A DNA stretch of 64,000 nt, from positions 372,001 to 436,000 of the forward strand of contig NZ_JABWGN010000009.1 of assembly GCF_013363975.1 (NCBI RefSeq). The letters are read 5' to 3'. A program made the position numbers and the translations under genes. Below the pieces are notes generated by a model. That model was not told the DNA's origin. It saw only the letters and a program-made list of their open reading frames with translations, and did no database searches. Below are positions 42,223 to 51,331 of the stretch, in pieces. Origin of the DNA: Nonomuraea montanisoli (lineage in GTDB: Bacteria; Actinomycetota; Actinomycetes; Streptosporangiales; Streptosporangiaceae). The stretch's first letter is position 1. Every line of letters begins with the position of its first letter.

Positions 42223-43697
42223 CGGCGCGGCGTGTAGACGACGCCGCGCTCGGTGACCCGGGTCGTGGACGAGCCGACGATCAGCAGGCAGCGCATGTCC
42301 ACCCGCGCGGGGTCGAGCTCGCCGAGCGTCGTGACGGTGACGCTCTCCTGCTCCCCGCCGACGTCGCGGCCGATCACCACCGGGGTGGCGGCGTCGCGGT
42401 GCTCCAGCAGCAGGTCACGGGCGGCGGCGACCTGCCAGGTACGGCTGCGCGAGGCCGGGTTGTAGAGCGCCAGCACCAGGTCCGCCCTGGCCGCGGCGGC
42501 CAGCCGGCCGGCCACCACCTCCCACGGTTTGAGGAGGTCCGACAGCGACAACACGCAGTAGTCGTGACCCAGGGGAGCGCCGACCCGGCTGGCCACCGCC
42601 TGGGCGGCGGTCAGCCCGGGGACGATCCGCACCGGAACGTCGGGGAAGTCCGCCGCCGCCTCCAGCACGGCGCTGGCCATGGCGAACACGCCCGGGTCGC
42701 CGGAGGACACCACGGCCACCCGCGCGCCTTCGCGGGCCAGCTCCAGCGCGTGCCGGGCGCGTTCGGCCTCGACCCGGTTGTCGGTGCGGTGGCGGTGCTG
42801 GCGCGGGTTCGGGGCGACCCTGTCCACGTACGGGCCGTATCCGACCAGGTCGGTGGCCGCCGCCAGCGCCTCCTGGGCCTCGGGCGTGAGCCAGGGCCGC
42901 CCGGCCGGCCCGAGGCCCACCACGGCCACCTCGCCCGGCCCCTCGGTGACGGGCGGTTCGGGGACGAAGGTCCGCTCGGCCGGGCTGGCGAGCAGGGCCA
43001 GCGAGAAGTACGGCACGCCGTCCGGGTCGACGTCCTTGAGCGGCGCGACCCGCTCGGCTCCCATCGTGGCGCGCTCGACGTACCAGGCGTCGTCCAGCCG
43101 CCCCGCCTCGGCCAGGGCGTCGCGGACCTTCCCGAACGTCCGGCCCAGCTTGAGCACCGCCGCCGAGTCGGTGCCGCGCAGCCGGTCGGCGAGCACGCCG
43201 GCGGGCAGCGTGCCGGGCAGCACCGTCAGCACCTCGTCCCGCTCGACCAGCGGCCGGCCGAGCACGGCCGAGGCGGCGCTGACCGAGGTGACGCCCGGCA
43301 CGACCTCGGTCGGGTAGCGGTGGGCGAGCCGCTTGTGCAGGTGCATGTACGAGCCGTAGAACAGCGGGTCGCCCTCGGCCAGCACGACCACGGTCCGGCC
43401 CGCGTCCAGGTGGGCGGCCAGCCGCTCGGCGCAGTCGGCGTAGAAGTCGTCGAGCGCCCCCTGGTAGCCGCCGGGATGGTCGGTGGTCTCCGTGGTCAGC
43501 GGGTAGAGCAGCAGCTCCTCGACCTGCCCCTCCCTCATGTACGGCAGCGCGATCGAGCGGGCGATGCTGCGCCCGTGCCGGGCGGCGTGGTAGGCGATCA
43601 CGTCCGCCTCGCCGATCAGCCGGGCCGTCTTCACCGTGACCAGCTCCGGATCGCCGGGGCCGAGGCCGACGCCGTACAGCCGTCCCGTCATCGCCAT
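42213..43697 (-). CDS. cobIJ: Fused precorrin-2 C20-methyltransferase / precorrin-3B C17-methyltransferase (CobI-CobJ)
   Basis: 494 residues from ATG 43697, whose A overlaps the cobH stop (TGATG). The CobI half (1-235) has LYGVGLGPGDPELVTVKTAR and VLAEGDPLFYGSYMH. The CobJ half (245-494) has VVGLGPAGRPWLTPEA, VVSSGDPGVFAMA and VLALYNPASRSRTWQ. Fusion of these two steps is usual in actinomycetes. Confidence 0.94.
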   Translation of the reverse strand: MAMTGRLYGVGLGPGDPELVTVKTARLIGEADVIAYHAARHGRSIARSIALPYMREGQVEELLLYPLTTETTDHPGGYQGALDDFYADCAERLAAHLDAGRTVVVLAEGDPLFYGSYMHLHKRLAHRYPTEVVPGVTSVSAASAVLGRPLVERDEVLTVLPGTLPAGVLADRLRGTDSAAVLKLGRTFGKVRDALAEAGRLDDAWYVERATMGAERVAPLKDVDPDGVPYFSLALLASPAERTFVPEPPVTEGPGEVAVVGLGPAGRPWLTPEAQEALAAATDLVGYGPYVDRVAPNPRQHRHRTDNRVEAERARHALELAREGARVAVVSSGDPGVFAMASAVLEAAADFPDVPVRIVPGLTAAQAVASRVGAPLGHDYCVLSLSDLLKPWEVVAGRLAAAARADLVLALYNPASRSRTWQVAAARDLLLEHRDAATPVVIGRDVGGEQESVTVTTLGELDPARVDMRCLLIVGSSTTRVTERGVVYTPRRYP

Positions 43698-44317
43698 CAC
43701 TCCGCCTCGCTCGCGAGGGCGTTGACCGCCGCCGCCGTCATCGCACTGCCGCCGCGGCGGCCGTGCACCACCAGATACTCCAGGTCGCTGTCCGCCAGCG
43801 CCCGCTTGGACTCGGCCGCGCCGATGAACCCCACCGGGATGCCGAGCACGGCGGCGGGCCTGCCCGCGCCCCCGGCGACGAGTTCGAGCAGCCGGAACAG
43901 GGCGGTCGGCGCGTTCCCGATCGCCACCACCGCGCCGTCGAGGCGGCCGCGCCACCGCTCCAGCGCGGCGGCGCTGCGCGTGGTGGCGAGCCGCTCGGCC
44001 AGCTCCGGCACGCCGGGGTCGCCCAGCGTGCACACCACCTCGTTGCCCGCGGGCAGCCGGCGCCTGGTCACGCCCGAGGCGACCATCTGCGCGTCGCACA
44101 GCACGGGCGCGCCCCGGCGCAGCGCCTCGCGGCCCCGGGCGACCACGGAAGGCGACCAGTCCAGGTCGGCGACGAGGTCGGTCATGCCGCAGGCGTGGAT
44201 CATCCGCACCGCGACCCGCGCCACCTCGGGCGGCATCCCGGTGAGGTCGGTCTCGGCACGGATGGTCGCGAACGAGCGCCGGTAGATCTCGGCGCCGTCG
44301 CGGATGTAGTCGCTCAC
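43697..44317 (-). CDS. cobH: Precorrin-8X methylmutase, CobH
   Basis: 206 residues from GTG 44317, overlapping the cobG stop as GTGA. The catalytic histidine is H41 in MIHACGM. Other family segments are APVLCDAQMVASGV, AIGNAPTALFRLLELV and PVGFIGAAESK. It moves the C11 methyl to C12 to give hydrogenobyrinic acid. Confidence 0.94.
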   Translation of the reverse strand: MSDYIRDGAEIYRRSFATIRAETDLTGMPPEVARVAVRMIHACGMTDLVADLDWSPSVVARGREALRRGAPVLCDAQMVASGVTRRRLPAGNEVVCTLGDPGVPELAERLATTRSAAALERWRGRLDGAVVAIGNAPTALFRLLELVAGGAGRPAAVLGIPVGFIGAAESKRALADSDLEYLVVHGRRGGSAMTAAAVNALASEAE

Positions 44318-45588
44318 TGCTGCCTTTCCTGGTATCCGTCGCCGGTGGCGATCATCTGGACGACCCGGCCGCGCGGCAGCCCGCAGCGCCGCTCGCAACC
44401 GGCCCAGTGCACGGGTGCCGCCGGAGGACCGTCCAGCGTCGCGACCCAGCGCCGCGCGTCCTCCCGCACGTCGGCCAGGGACTTGGCGCAGCCGGGACGG
44501 CCGGTGCAGGCGCTCACGCCGCCCCAGGGCGACGCCGGGTCGGTCACCAGCCCGGCCGCCTCCAGGCTCCGGGCCGCCCGGTCGGCGGCGGCCGGGGAGA
44601 GGTCGAGGAGGACGACGGTCCGCCACGGCGTGAACCGGACGGGCCCGCCGTCGCGCGCGGCGGCCACGTCCGCGACGGCGCCCGCCTGGGCGGCGGACAG
44701 CCGTCCGAGCGGCACCACGGCCTCCAGCGCCACGCGGCCGTCGCGCTGGTCGACACGCCCGGCGCGCTGGGCGGGCGCGGCGGGAAGGGGCGTCGTGGCC
44801 CGGTCGCCGGCGGCGCCGAGCCGGGCCGCCATCCGGTCCGGCGTGGCACTGTGGTCGTCCGCGCCGAGCCGGGCGGCGATCCGGTCCGGCGTGGCCTGGT
44901 GGCCGGCGGCGCCGAGCCGGGCCGCGATCCGGCCGGGCCCGTCCACCAGCTCCCCGATCCGCCAGGCGGCCCGGCCTCCTCCGGGGCGCTCCCGTTCGTC
45001 GAGGAACGCCTCCGCGGCGGCGATCATGCGCCGGACCGCCGCGTCCGCCCCCACGGCGAGCCCGGCATCCACCCCCGCCAGCAGCAGCCGCCCCTCCGCG
45101 GCGCCGGGGACGAACGTGACGTCGGCGCCCAGCCCCGGCATGTCACCGGTGCCGTCGTCCACCGCGAACAGGAACCGTCCCGGCAGCCCGGCCAGGCGGG
45201 GCAGCGCGCACAGGGCCCGGTCCAACGCCTCCACCAGGGGCTGGGTGCGCAGCAGACCGCAGCGCCCGCGCCCGCCGAGGGGCGAGGCCACGATGTTGCG
45301 CACCCGCTCGTGCGCCGCCGACGGCAGCAGGCCGGCGGCGGCGATCCGCGCGGCGAAGCCCTCGGGCGAACGCAGGCCGCGCACCTGCACGTTCGCCCGG
45401 GACGTCAGCTCGATCACGCCCGAGCCGAGGTCGGTCGCGCAGCCGGCCAGCTCGCGGAGCCGGCCCGGCGAGATGGCGCCGCCGGGCAGGCGGACCCGGA
45501 CCAGCGGACCGTCGGCGGCCTCGTGCACCTGTAGCGCTCCCGGACAGGCATCAGGGCGCACCCGTCCGGAAAAGTCGGCTATGGACAC
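44314..45588 (-). CDS. cobG: Precorrin-3B synthase, CobG
   Basis: 424 residues from GTG 45588. Nitrite/sulphite-reductase-like protein: an N-terminal ferredoxin-like part (LVRVRLPGGAISPGRLREL, IELTSRANVQVRGL) and a C-terminal cluster site with CTGRPGCAKS and CERRCG, four cysteines for a 4Fe-4S centre. CobG uses O2, so the pathway is aerobic. Between the two halves is a 16-residue tandem repeat (about residues 210-260) not expected in the family. Confidence 0.92.
   Translation of the reverse strand: MSIADFSGRVRPDACPGALQVHEAADGPLVRVRLPGGAISPGRLRELAGCATDLGSGVIELTSRANVQVRGLRSPEGFAARIAAAGLLPSAAHERVRNIVASPLGGRGRCGLLRTQPLVEALDRALCALPRLAGLPGRFLFAVDDGTGDMPGLGADVTFVPGAAEGRLLLAGVDAGLAVGADAAVRRMIAAAEAFLDERERPGGGRAAWRIGELVDGPGRIAARLGAAGHQATPDRIAARLGADDHSATPDRMAARLGAAGDRATTPLPAAPAQRAGRVDQRDGRVALEAVVPLGRLSAAQAGAVADVAAARDGGPVRFTPWRTVVLLDLSPAAADRAARSLEAAGLVTDPASPWGGVSACTGRPGCAKSLADVREDARRWVATLDGPPAAPVHWAGCERRCGLPRGRVVQMIATGDGYQERQQ
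44815..44950 (-). repeat. 48-base tandem repeat (about 2.7 copies) within cobG
   Basis: GCCGAGCCGGGC recurs at 44815, 44863 and 44911, each followed by a CGATCCGG-type stretch. The repeats encode GA(A/D)xH-ATPDR(I/M)AARL units, and the period keeps the frame. Confidence 0.85.
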
Positions 45589-45629
45589 GATCAGGATGGT
45601 AACGCCACTTCTGGCGAGAGTCGCTCCTG

Positions 45630-45795
45630 TCGTACGCTCCTCGGTAGGCGATGGCAAGGGAGGAAGCCGGTGCGAATCCGGCGCGGTCCCGCCACTGTGA
45701 CCGGGGAGCGACCCCCACCACAGGCCACTGCCCGGCGACGGGCGGGAAGGCCGGGGTGAGCGTTGATCCGGGAGCCAGGAGACTCCGGCCGTCGC
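45630..45795 (+). ncRNA. Cobalamin riboswitch (long form) upstream of cobN
   Basis: The conserved core is visible: GGAAGCCGGTGCGAATCCGG, GCGGTCCCGCCACTGT, then GGGAAGGCC and the B12 box GAGCCAGGAGAC at 45772-45783. The long insertion between the ACTGT and the B12 box holds extra hairpins, as in class I elements. Downstream, CGGGG/CCCCG arms lie between the B12 box and the GGGAGG ribosome-binding site of cobN, suggesting control of translation. Confidence 0.92.
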
Positions 45796-45838
45796 GACAC
45801 CCGCGACCGGGGCGAGGACCCCGAGGGAGGATTGCGTC

Positions 45839-48800
45839 GTGCCTGGCGACAGCCGTACCGTCCTGCTGCTTTCGACCTCCGACACCGACCTGCTGAGCGC
45901 CCGCGCGAGCGGCGCCGCCTACCGCTCGCGCAACCCGGCCCGGCTGGCGGCCGAGGACCTTCCCGCCGTGCTGGAGGGCGTCGATCTGGTCGTGGTACGC
46001 CTGCTCGGCGGCCGGCGCGCCTGGGAGGAGGGCCTGGACGCGCTGCTGGCCGGCCCTCGTCCGGTGGTGGTGCTGGGCGGCGAGCAGGCGCCGGACGCCG
46101 AGCTGATGGAGCTGTCCACGGTCAGCGGCGGCGTCTGCGCCGAGGCCCACGCCTACCTGGCCCACGGCGGGCCGTCCAACCTGGCCGAGCTGCACGCGTT
46201 CCTGTCGGACACCGTGCTGCTGACCGGGCGCGGATTCGCGCCGCCGGAGCCCACGCCCTCCTGGGGGCCGCTGGAACGCGACGCGCGGCCCGGGCAGGGG
46301 CCCGTGATCGGTGTGCTCTACTACCGCGCGCATCACCTGGCGGGCAACACCGCGTTCGTGGAGACGCTCTGCGCGGCCGTCGAGGAGGCGGGCGGACGGG
46401 CGCTGCCGGTCTTCTGCTCCTCCCTGCGCACCGCCGAGCCCGAGCTGCTCGACACGCTGCGCGGCGCCGACGCGCTGGTGGTGACCGTGCTGGCGGCGGG
46501 CGGCTCGCGCCCCGCCACGGCGAGCGCGGGCGGTGACGACGAGGCGTGGGACGTGGGCGCGCTGGCCGCGCTCGACGTTCCGATCCTCCAGGGCCTCTGC
46601 CTGACCACCAGCAGGCGGGCGTGGGAGGAGAACGACGACGGCCTGTCGCCGCTGGACGCCGCGTCGCAGGTGGCGATCCCGGAGTTCGACGGGCGGATCA
46701 TCACGGTGCCGTTCTCGTTCAAGGAGATCGACCCCGACGGCCTGACCGTCTACGTCGCCGACCCCGAGCGGGCCGCCCGGGTGGCGGGCATCGCGGTGCG
46801 GCACGGGCTGCTCCGGCACACCCCGCCCGCCGAGCGGCGGCTCGTCGTGATGCTGTCGGCGTACCCGACCAAGCACTCCCGGGTGGGCAACGCGGTCGGC
46901 CTGGACACCCCGGCCAGCACGGTCCGCCTGCTGGCCCGGCTGGCCGAGGCGGGCTACGACCTGGGCGAGGGTTTCCCCGGCGTGGCCGAGCAGGACGGCG
47001 ACGCGCTCATCCACGCCCTCATCGCGGCCGGCGGCCAGGACCCGGACTGGCTGACCGAGGAGCAGCTGGCGGGCAATCCGGTACGCATCTCCGCGGCGTC
47101 CTACGAGCGCTGGTACCGGACCCTGCCCGAGGACCTGCGGACGCAGATGGAGCGGCACTGGGGGCCGCCGCCGGGCGAGCTGTTCGTACACGAGGGCGAC
47201 ATCGTCCTGGCGGCCCTGCGGGCCGGGAACCTGGTGGTGATGGTGCAGCCGCCGCGCGGCTTCGGCGAGAACCCGATCGCCGTCTACCACGACCCCGACC
47301 TGCCGCCCAGCCACCACTACCTGGCCGCCTACCGCTGGCTGTCGGCCGAGTTCAGCGCGCACGCCATGGTGCACGTGGGCAAGCACGGCAACCTGGAGTG
47401 GCTGCCGGGCAAGTCGGCCGGCATGTCCGCCTCCTGCGGCACCGACGCTGCCGTCGGAGAGCTTCCGCTGGTCTACCCGTTCCTGGTCAACGACCCGGGC
47501 GAGGGCACGCAGGCCAAGCGGCGGGCGCACGCCGTGCTGGTGGACCACCTGGTGCCGCCGATGGCGCGCGCGGAGACCTACGGCGACATCGCCCGCCTGG
47601 AACAGCTCCTGGACGAGCACGCCACGATCGCGGCCATGGACCCGGCCAAGCTGCCCGCCGTCCGGGCGCAGATCTGGACTTTGATCCAGGCCGCCCGGCT
47701 CGACCACGACCTCGGCCTCGCCGACCGGCCGCACGACAGCGAGTTCGACGACTTCATCCTGCACGTGGACGGCTGGCTGTGCGAGGTCAAGGACGCGCAG
47801 ATCCGCGACGGCCTGCACGTGCTCGGGCAGCCGCCGACGGGCCGGGCGCGCGTGGACCTGGTCCTCGCGATGCTGCGCGCCCGCCAGATGTGGTCCGGCC
47901 GCGAGACGCTGCCCGGCCTGCGCGAGGCGCTCGGCCTCAGCGAGGACGGCACCGCGACGCTCGGCAGCGTGGACCGCGCCGAGGAGACCGCCCGGGCGCT
48001 GGTGGAGGCCATGGAGGAACGCGGCTGGGCGGCGGACGCCGCGGCGGAGGTCACGCGCGGGCTGCCCGCCGAGCGGCGCGACCTCGTGACGCGGGTGCTC
48101 GCCTTCGCCGCCACCGAGATGGTGCCGCGCCTGGCCCGTACCACCGACGAGCTGGACCACGTCCTGCACGCCCTGGACGGCGGCTACGTCCCGGCCGGGC
48201 CGAGCGGCTCGCCGTTACGGGGGCTGGTCAACGTGCTGCCGACCGGCCGCAACTTCTACTCCGTCGACCCCCGGGCGGTCCCCAGCAGGCTGGCGTGGGA
48301 GACCGGCCAGGCCATGGCCGAGTCGCTGCTGGAGCGCTATCGGACGGACACCGGCGAGTGGCCGCGTTCGGTGGGACTGTCGGTCTGGGGCACCAGCGCC
48401 ATGCGCACGGCGGGCGACGACGTCGCCGAGGTGCTGGCCCTGCTCGGCATCCGCCCCGAATGGGACGAGGCCTCGCGCCGGGTCACCTCGCTGGAGCCGA
48501 TCCCGCCCGCCGAGCTGGGCCGGCCCAGGATCGACGTGACGGTCCGCATCAGCGGCTTCTTCCGCGACGCGTTCCCGCACGTGGTGGCCATGCTCGACGA
48601 CGCCGTACGGCTGGCCGCCGCCCTGGACGAGCCGGACGAGGACAACTACGTGCGCGCCCACGTCGCCGCGACCGGAGGCGACGACCGCCGGGCCACCATG
48701 CGCATCTTCGGGTCGGCGCCGGGCGCCTACGGAGCCGGGCTGCTGCCGCTCATCGACAGCCGCAACTGGCGCGACGACGCCGACCTGGCCGAGGTGTACG

Positions 48801-49426
48801 CGGTGTGGGGCGGCTTCGCCTACGGCCGCGGCCTCGACGGCGTGGAGGCCCGCCCGCAGATGGAGGACGCCTACCGCAGGATCGCCGTCGCGGCCAAGAA
48901 CGTCGACACGCGCGAGCACGACATCGCCGACTCCGACGACTACTTCCAGTACCACGGCGGCATGGTCGCCACCGTCCGTGCGCTGACCGGCCGCGCTCCC
49001 GCCGCGTACGTCGGCGACAGCACGCGCCCCGACGCCGTCCGCACCCGCACCCTGTCGGAGGAGACCTCGCGGATCTTCCGCGCCCGCGTCGTCAACCCGC
49101 GCTGGCTGGCCGCGATGCGCCGCCACGGCTACAAGGGCGCCTTCGAGCTGGCCGCCACCGTCGACTACCTGTTCGGCTACGACGCCACCACCGGCGTGGT
49201 CGCCGACTGGATGTACGACAAGCTCACCGAGACCTACGTGCTCGACGCGGAGAACCAGGCGTTCATGGCGAAGTCCAACCCCTGGGCGCTGCACGGCATC
49301 GCCGAACGCCTGCTGGAGGCCGCCGAGCGGGGCATGTGGGAGCACCCCGACCCGGAGATCCTGCGCGGCCTGCGTGAGGTCTACCTCAAGACCGAGGGCG
49401 ACCTGGAGGACGACACCAGCCGCTGA
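45839..49426 (+). CDS. cobN: Aerobic cobaltochelatase large subunit, CobN
   Basis: 1195 residues, GTG start eight bases after GGGAGG. Family segments include GNLEWLPGKSAGMSASCGTDA, HGWLCEVKDAQIRDGLHVLG-type motifs and DIADSDDYFQYHGGMVATVRALTG near the end. It is the porphyrin/cobalt-binding subunit that inserts Co into hydrogenobyrinic acid diamide with an ATPase partner (encoded at 51332-53473). It is controlled by the riboswitch. Its last 46 bases overlap the convergent cobB gene. Confidence 0.95.
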   Translation: MPGDSRTVLLLSTSDTDLLSARASGAAYRSRNPARLAAEDLPAVLEGVDLVVVRLLGGRRAWEEGLDALLAGPRPVVVLGGEQAPDAELMELSTVSGGVCAEAHAYLAHGGPSNLAELHAFLSDTVLLTGRGFAPPEPTPSWGPLERDARPGQGPVIGVLYYRAHHLAGNTAFVETLCAAVEEAGGRALPVFCSSLRTAEPELLDTLRGADALVVTVLAAGGSRPATASAGGDDEAWDVGALAALDVPILQGLCLTTSRRAWEENDDGLSPLDAASQVAIPEFDGRIITVPFSFKEIDPDGLTVYVADPERAARVAGIAVRHGLLRHTPPAERRLVVMLSAYPTKHSRVGNAVGLDTPASTVRLLARLAEAGYDLGEGFPGVAEQDGDALIHALIAAGGQDPDWLTEEQLAGNPVRISAASYERWYRTLPEDLRTQMERHWGPPPGELFVHEGDIVLAALRAGNLVVMVQPPRGFGENPIAVYHDPDLPPSHHYLAAYRWLSAEFSAHAMVHVGKHGNLEWLPGKSAGMSASCGTDAAVGELPLVYPFLVNDPGEGTQAKRRAHAVLVDHLVPPMARAETYGDIARLEQLLDEHATIAAMDPAKLPAVRAQIWTLIQAARLDHDLGLADRPHDSEFDDFILHVDGWLCEVKDAQIRDGLHVLGQPPTGRARVDLVLAMLRARQMWSGRETLPGLREALGLSEDGTATLGSVDRAEETARALVEAMEERGWAADAAAEVTRGLPAERRDLVTRVLAFAATEMVPRLARTTDELDHVLHALDGGYVPAGPSGSPLRGLVNVLPTGRNFYSVDPRAVPSRLAWETGQAMAESLLERYRTDTGEWPRSVGLSVWGTSAMRTAGDDVAEVLALLGIRPEWDEASRRVTSLEPIPPAELGRPRIDVTVRISGFFRDAFPHVVAMLDDAVRLAAALDEPDEDNYVRAHVAATGGDDRRATMRIFGSAPGAYGAGLLPLIDSRNWRDDADLAEVYAVWGGFAYGRGLDGVEARPQMEDAYRRIAVAAKNVDTREHDIADSDDYFQYHGGMVATVRALTGRAPAAYVGDSTRPDAVRTRTLSEETSRIFRARVVNPRWLAAMRRHGYKGAFELAATVDYLFGYDATTGVVADWMYDKLTETYVLDAENQAFMAKSNPWALHGIAERLLEAAERGMWEHPDPEILRGLREVYLKTEGDLEDDTSR

Positions 49427-50733
49427 GCCGCCATCGGGCTGCCAGCCCAGTGCAGATGCAGGTAGGACGCGGTCACCAGGGCGTCGCCGAACCCGTCGGC
49501 GCCGCCCTCCCAGCGGAACAGCGGCTCGCCCGCGTACTCGACGGCGGTGCGGTGGAACTCGTGCCCACGGAACCGCTCGCCCCGCTCGGTCAGCGGCGAG
49601 CGTCCGAGCGCGACCGCGTCCCGGTAGCCGAGCGTCAGCTTCTCCGTCATGCGCGCCCGGCCCGGCACCCGCCCGGCCATCCGGTGCCCGTCCAGCTCCT
49701 CGCACAGATAGAGCAGCCCGGCGCACTCGGCCGCGATCGGGCCGCGGAAGGCCGCCACCTGCTCGCGCAGCGGCTCGTTGGCGGCCAGCTCGGCCGCGTA
49801 CACCTCGGGGAAGCCGCCGCCGATCACGAGCGCGGCGGTCCCGTCCGGCAGCCTCTCGTCGCGCAGCGGGTCGAACACCGCGACGTCCGCACCGGCCGCC
49901 CGCAGCAGCTCCACGTGCTCGGCGTAGCCGAACGTGAACGCCGCCCCGCCCGCCACCGCCACCACCGGCCGGTCCTTCCGCGCCACGTGCCGCGGCTCCC
50001 AGGCAGAGGAGTCGAGCCGCGGGGCCGATGCCGCCAGCCGCAGCAACGCGTCCAGGTCACACGAGCCGGCCACCAGCGCGGCCAGCCGGTCCACCGAGGC
50101 CACCGCCTCAGCCTGCCGTTCGGCGGCGGGCACCAGCCCCAGATGCCGGGACGGCGTCGCGACGGCGTCGTCCCGGCGGAGCGCCCCCAGCACCGGGACC
50201 CCGGCCGAGGCCAGCGCGGACCGGCACAGCTCCTCGTGCCGGTCGGAGCCCACCCGGTTCAGCACCACCCCGCCCACCCGCACGCGCGCGTCGAACGTGG
50301 CGAACCCGTGCACCACCGCCGCCACCGACCTGCTCTGCCGGGCCGCGTCCACCACGAGCACGACCGGCGCGTCCAGCAGCCGGGCGACATGGGCGGTCGA
50401 GGCGAAGTCCGTGTCCCCCCTGCCGTCGAACAGCCCCATCACGCCCTCGACCACCGCGACGTCGCATCCCGCCGCCCCGTGCAGGAACAGCGGCGGCACG
50501 CGGCCCTCGCCGACCAGCCACGGATCCAGGTTGCGGCCAGGGCGCCCGGTGGCCAGCGCGTGGTAGCCCGGGTCGATGTAGTCCGGCCCCACCTTGTGCG
50601 GCGAGACCCTCAGCCCGCGTGCCCGCAGCGCCGCCATCAGCCCCGTGGCCACCGTCGTCTTGCCGCTGCCCGACGACGGTGCGGCGACGACCAGCCGGGG
50701 GACCGCGGCGCCGACGAGCCGGGGGACTACCAC
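49381..50733 (-). CDS. cobB: Cobyrinate/hydrogenobyrinate a,c-diamide synthase, CobB
   Basis: 450 residues from GTG 50733, overlapping the end of cobO by seven bases. The N-terminal P-loop is APSSGSGKTT (19-27), with VGPDYIDPGYH following. The C-terminal class I glutamine amidotransferase has the Cys in AAECAGLLYLCEEL and His in GHEFHRTAV. It amidates the a and c side chains, the substrate step before CobN acts. Confidence 0.94.
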   Translation of the reverse strand: MVVPRLVGAAVPRLVVAAPSSGSGKTTVATGLMAALRARGLRVSPHKVGPDYIDPGYHALATGRPGRNLDPWLVGEGRVPPLFLHGAAGCDVAVVEGVMGLFDGRGDTDFASTAHVARLLDAPVVLVVDAARQSRSVAAVVHGFATFDARVRVGGVVLNRVGSDRHEELCRSALASAGVPVLGALRRDDAVATPSRHLGLVPAAERQAEAVASVDRLAALVAGSCDLDALLRLAASAPRLDSSAWEPRHVARKDRPVVAVAGGAAFTFGYAEHVELLRAAGADVAVFDPLRDERLPDGTAALVIGGGFPEVYAAELAANEPLREQVAAFRGPIAAECAGLLYLCEELDGHRMAGRVPGRARMTEKLTLGYRDAVALGRSPLTERGERFRGHEFHRTAVEYAGEPLFRWEGGADGFGDALVTASYLHLHWAGSPMAAQRLVSSSRSPSVLR

Positions 50734-51329
50734 TCGATGCCCTTCTGCCCCTTCTGGCCGGTGTCCATGGGGTGGCGGATCTTGCCCATCTCCGTCACCA
50801 GATCAGCCGCCTCGATCAGCCGCTCGGGCGCGTCCCTCCCGGTGATCACCACGTGCTGGTCGCCGGGCCGCCCGGCGAGCGCGTCCAGCACGTCGTCCAG
50901 CTCCAGCCAGCCCCACTTCAGCGGGTACGTGAACTCGTCCAGCACGTAGAACCGGTACGTCCCGGCCGCCAGATCCCGCTTGATCTGTTCCCACCCCTCA
51001 CGGGCATCAGCGGCGTGGTCCTCCTCGGTGCCCGGCCGCCGCGTCCACGACCAGCCCTCGCCCATCTTGTGCCAGGCCACCGAACCGCCCTCGCCCGACT
51101 CCCCGAGCACCTTCAGCGCCCGCTCCTCGCCGATGCGCCACTTGGCCGACTTCACGAACTGGAACACCCCGACCGGCCAGCCCTGGTTCCAGGCCCGCAA
51201 CGCCATCCCGAACGCGGCCGTCGACTTGCCCTTCCCCGGGCCGGTGTGGACGATCAGCAGCGGCCGGTTACGCCGCTGCCGGGTGGTGAGGCCGTCGTCC
51301 GGCACGACGGCGGGCTTTCCCTGCGGCAT
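50727..51329 (-). CDS. cobO: Cob(I)alamin/cobyrinic acid a,c-diamide adenosyltransferase, CobO
   Basis: 200 residues. P-loop GPGKGKST (30-37), and the family segments VFQFVKSAKWRIGEE, FYVLDEFTYPLKWGWL and VVITGRDAPERLIEAADLVTEM are intact. It adds the 5'-deoxyadenosyl ligand to Co(I). The gene starts two bases after the chelatase stop. Confidence 0.95.
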   Translation of the reverse strand: MPQGKPAVVPDDGLTTRQRRNRPLLIVHTGPGKGKSTAAFGMALRAWNQGWPVGVFQFVKSAKWRIGEERALKVLGESGEGGSVAWHKMGEGWSWTRRPGTEEDHAADAREGWEQIKRDLAAGTYRFYVLDEFTYPLKWGWLELDDVLDALAGRPGDQHVVITGRDAPERLIEAADLVTEMGKIRHPMDTGQKGQKGIEW

Positions 51330-51331
51330 GG

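Noticed and set aside
45589..45838. Transcription terminator or small gene in the cobG-cobN gap
   Set aside because: The structure is accounted for by the cobalamin riboswitch core and B12 box; no frame in the gap has a start with a ribosome-binding site.
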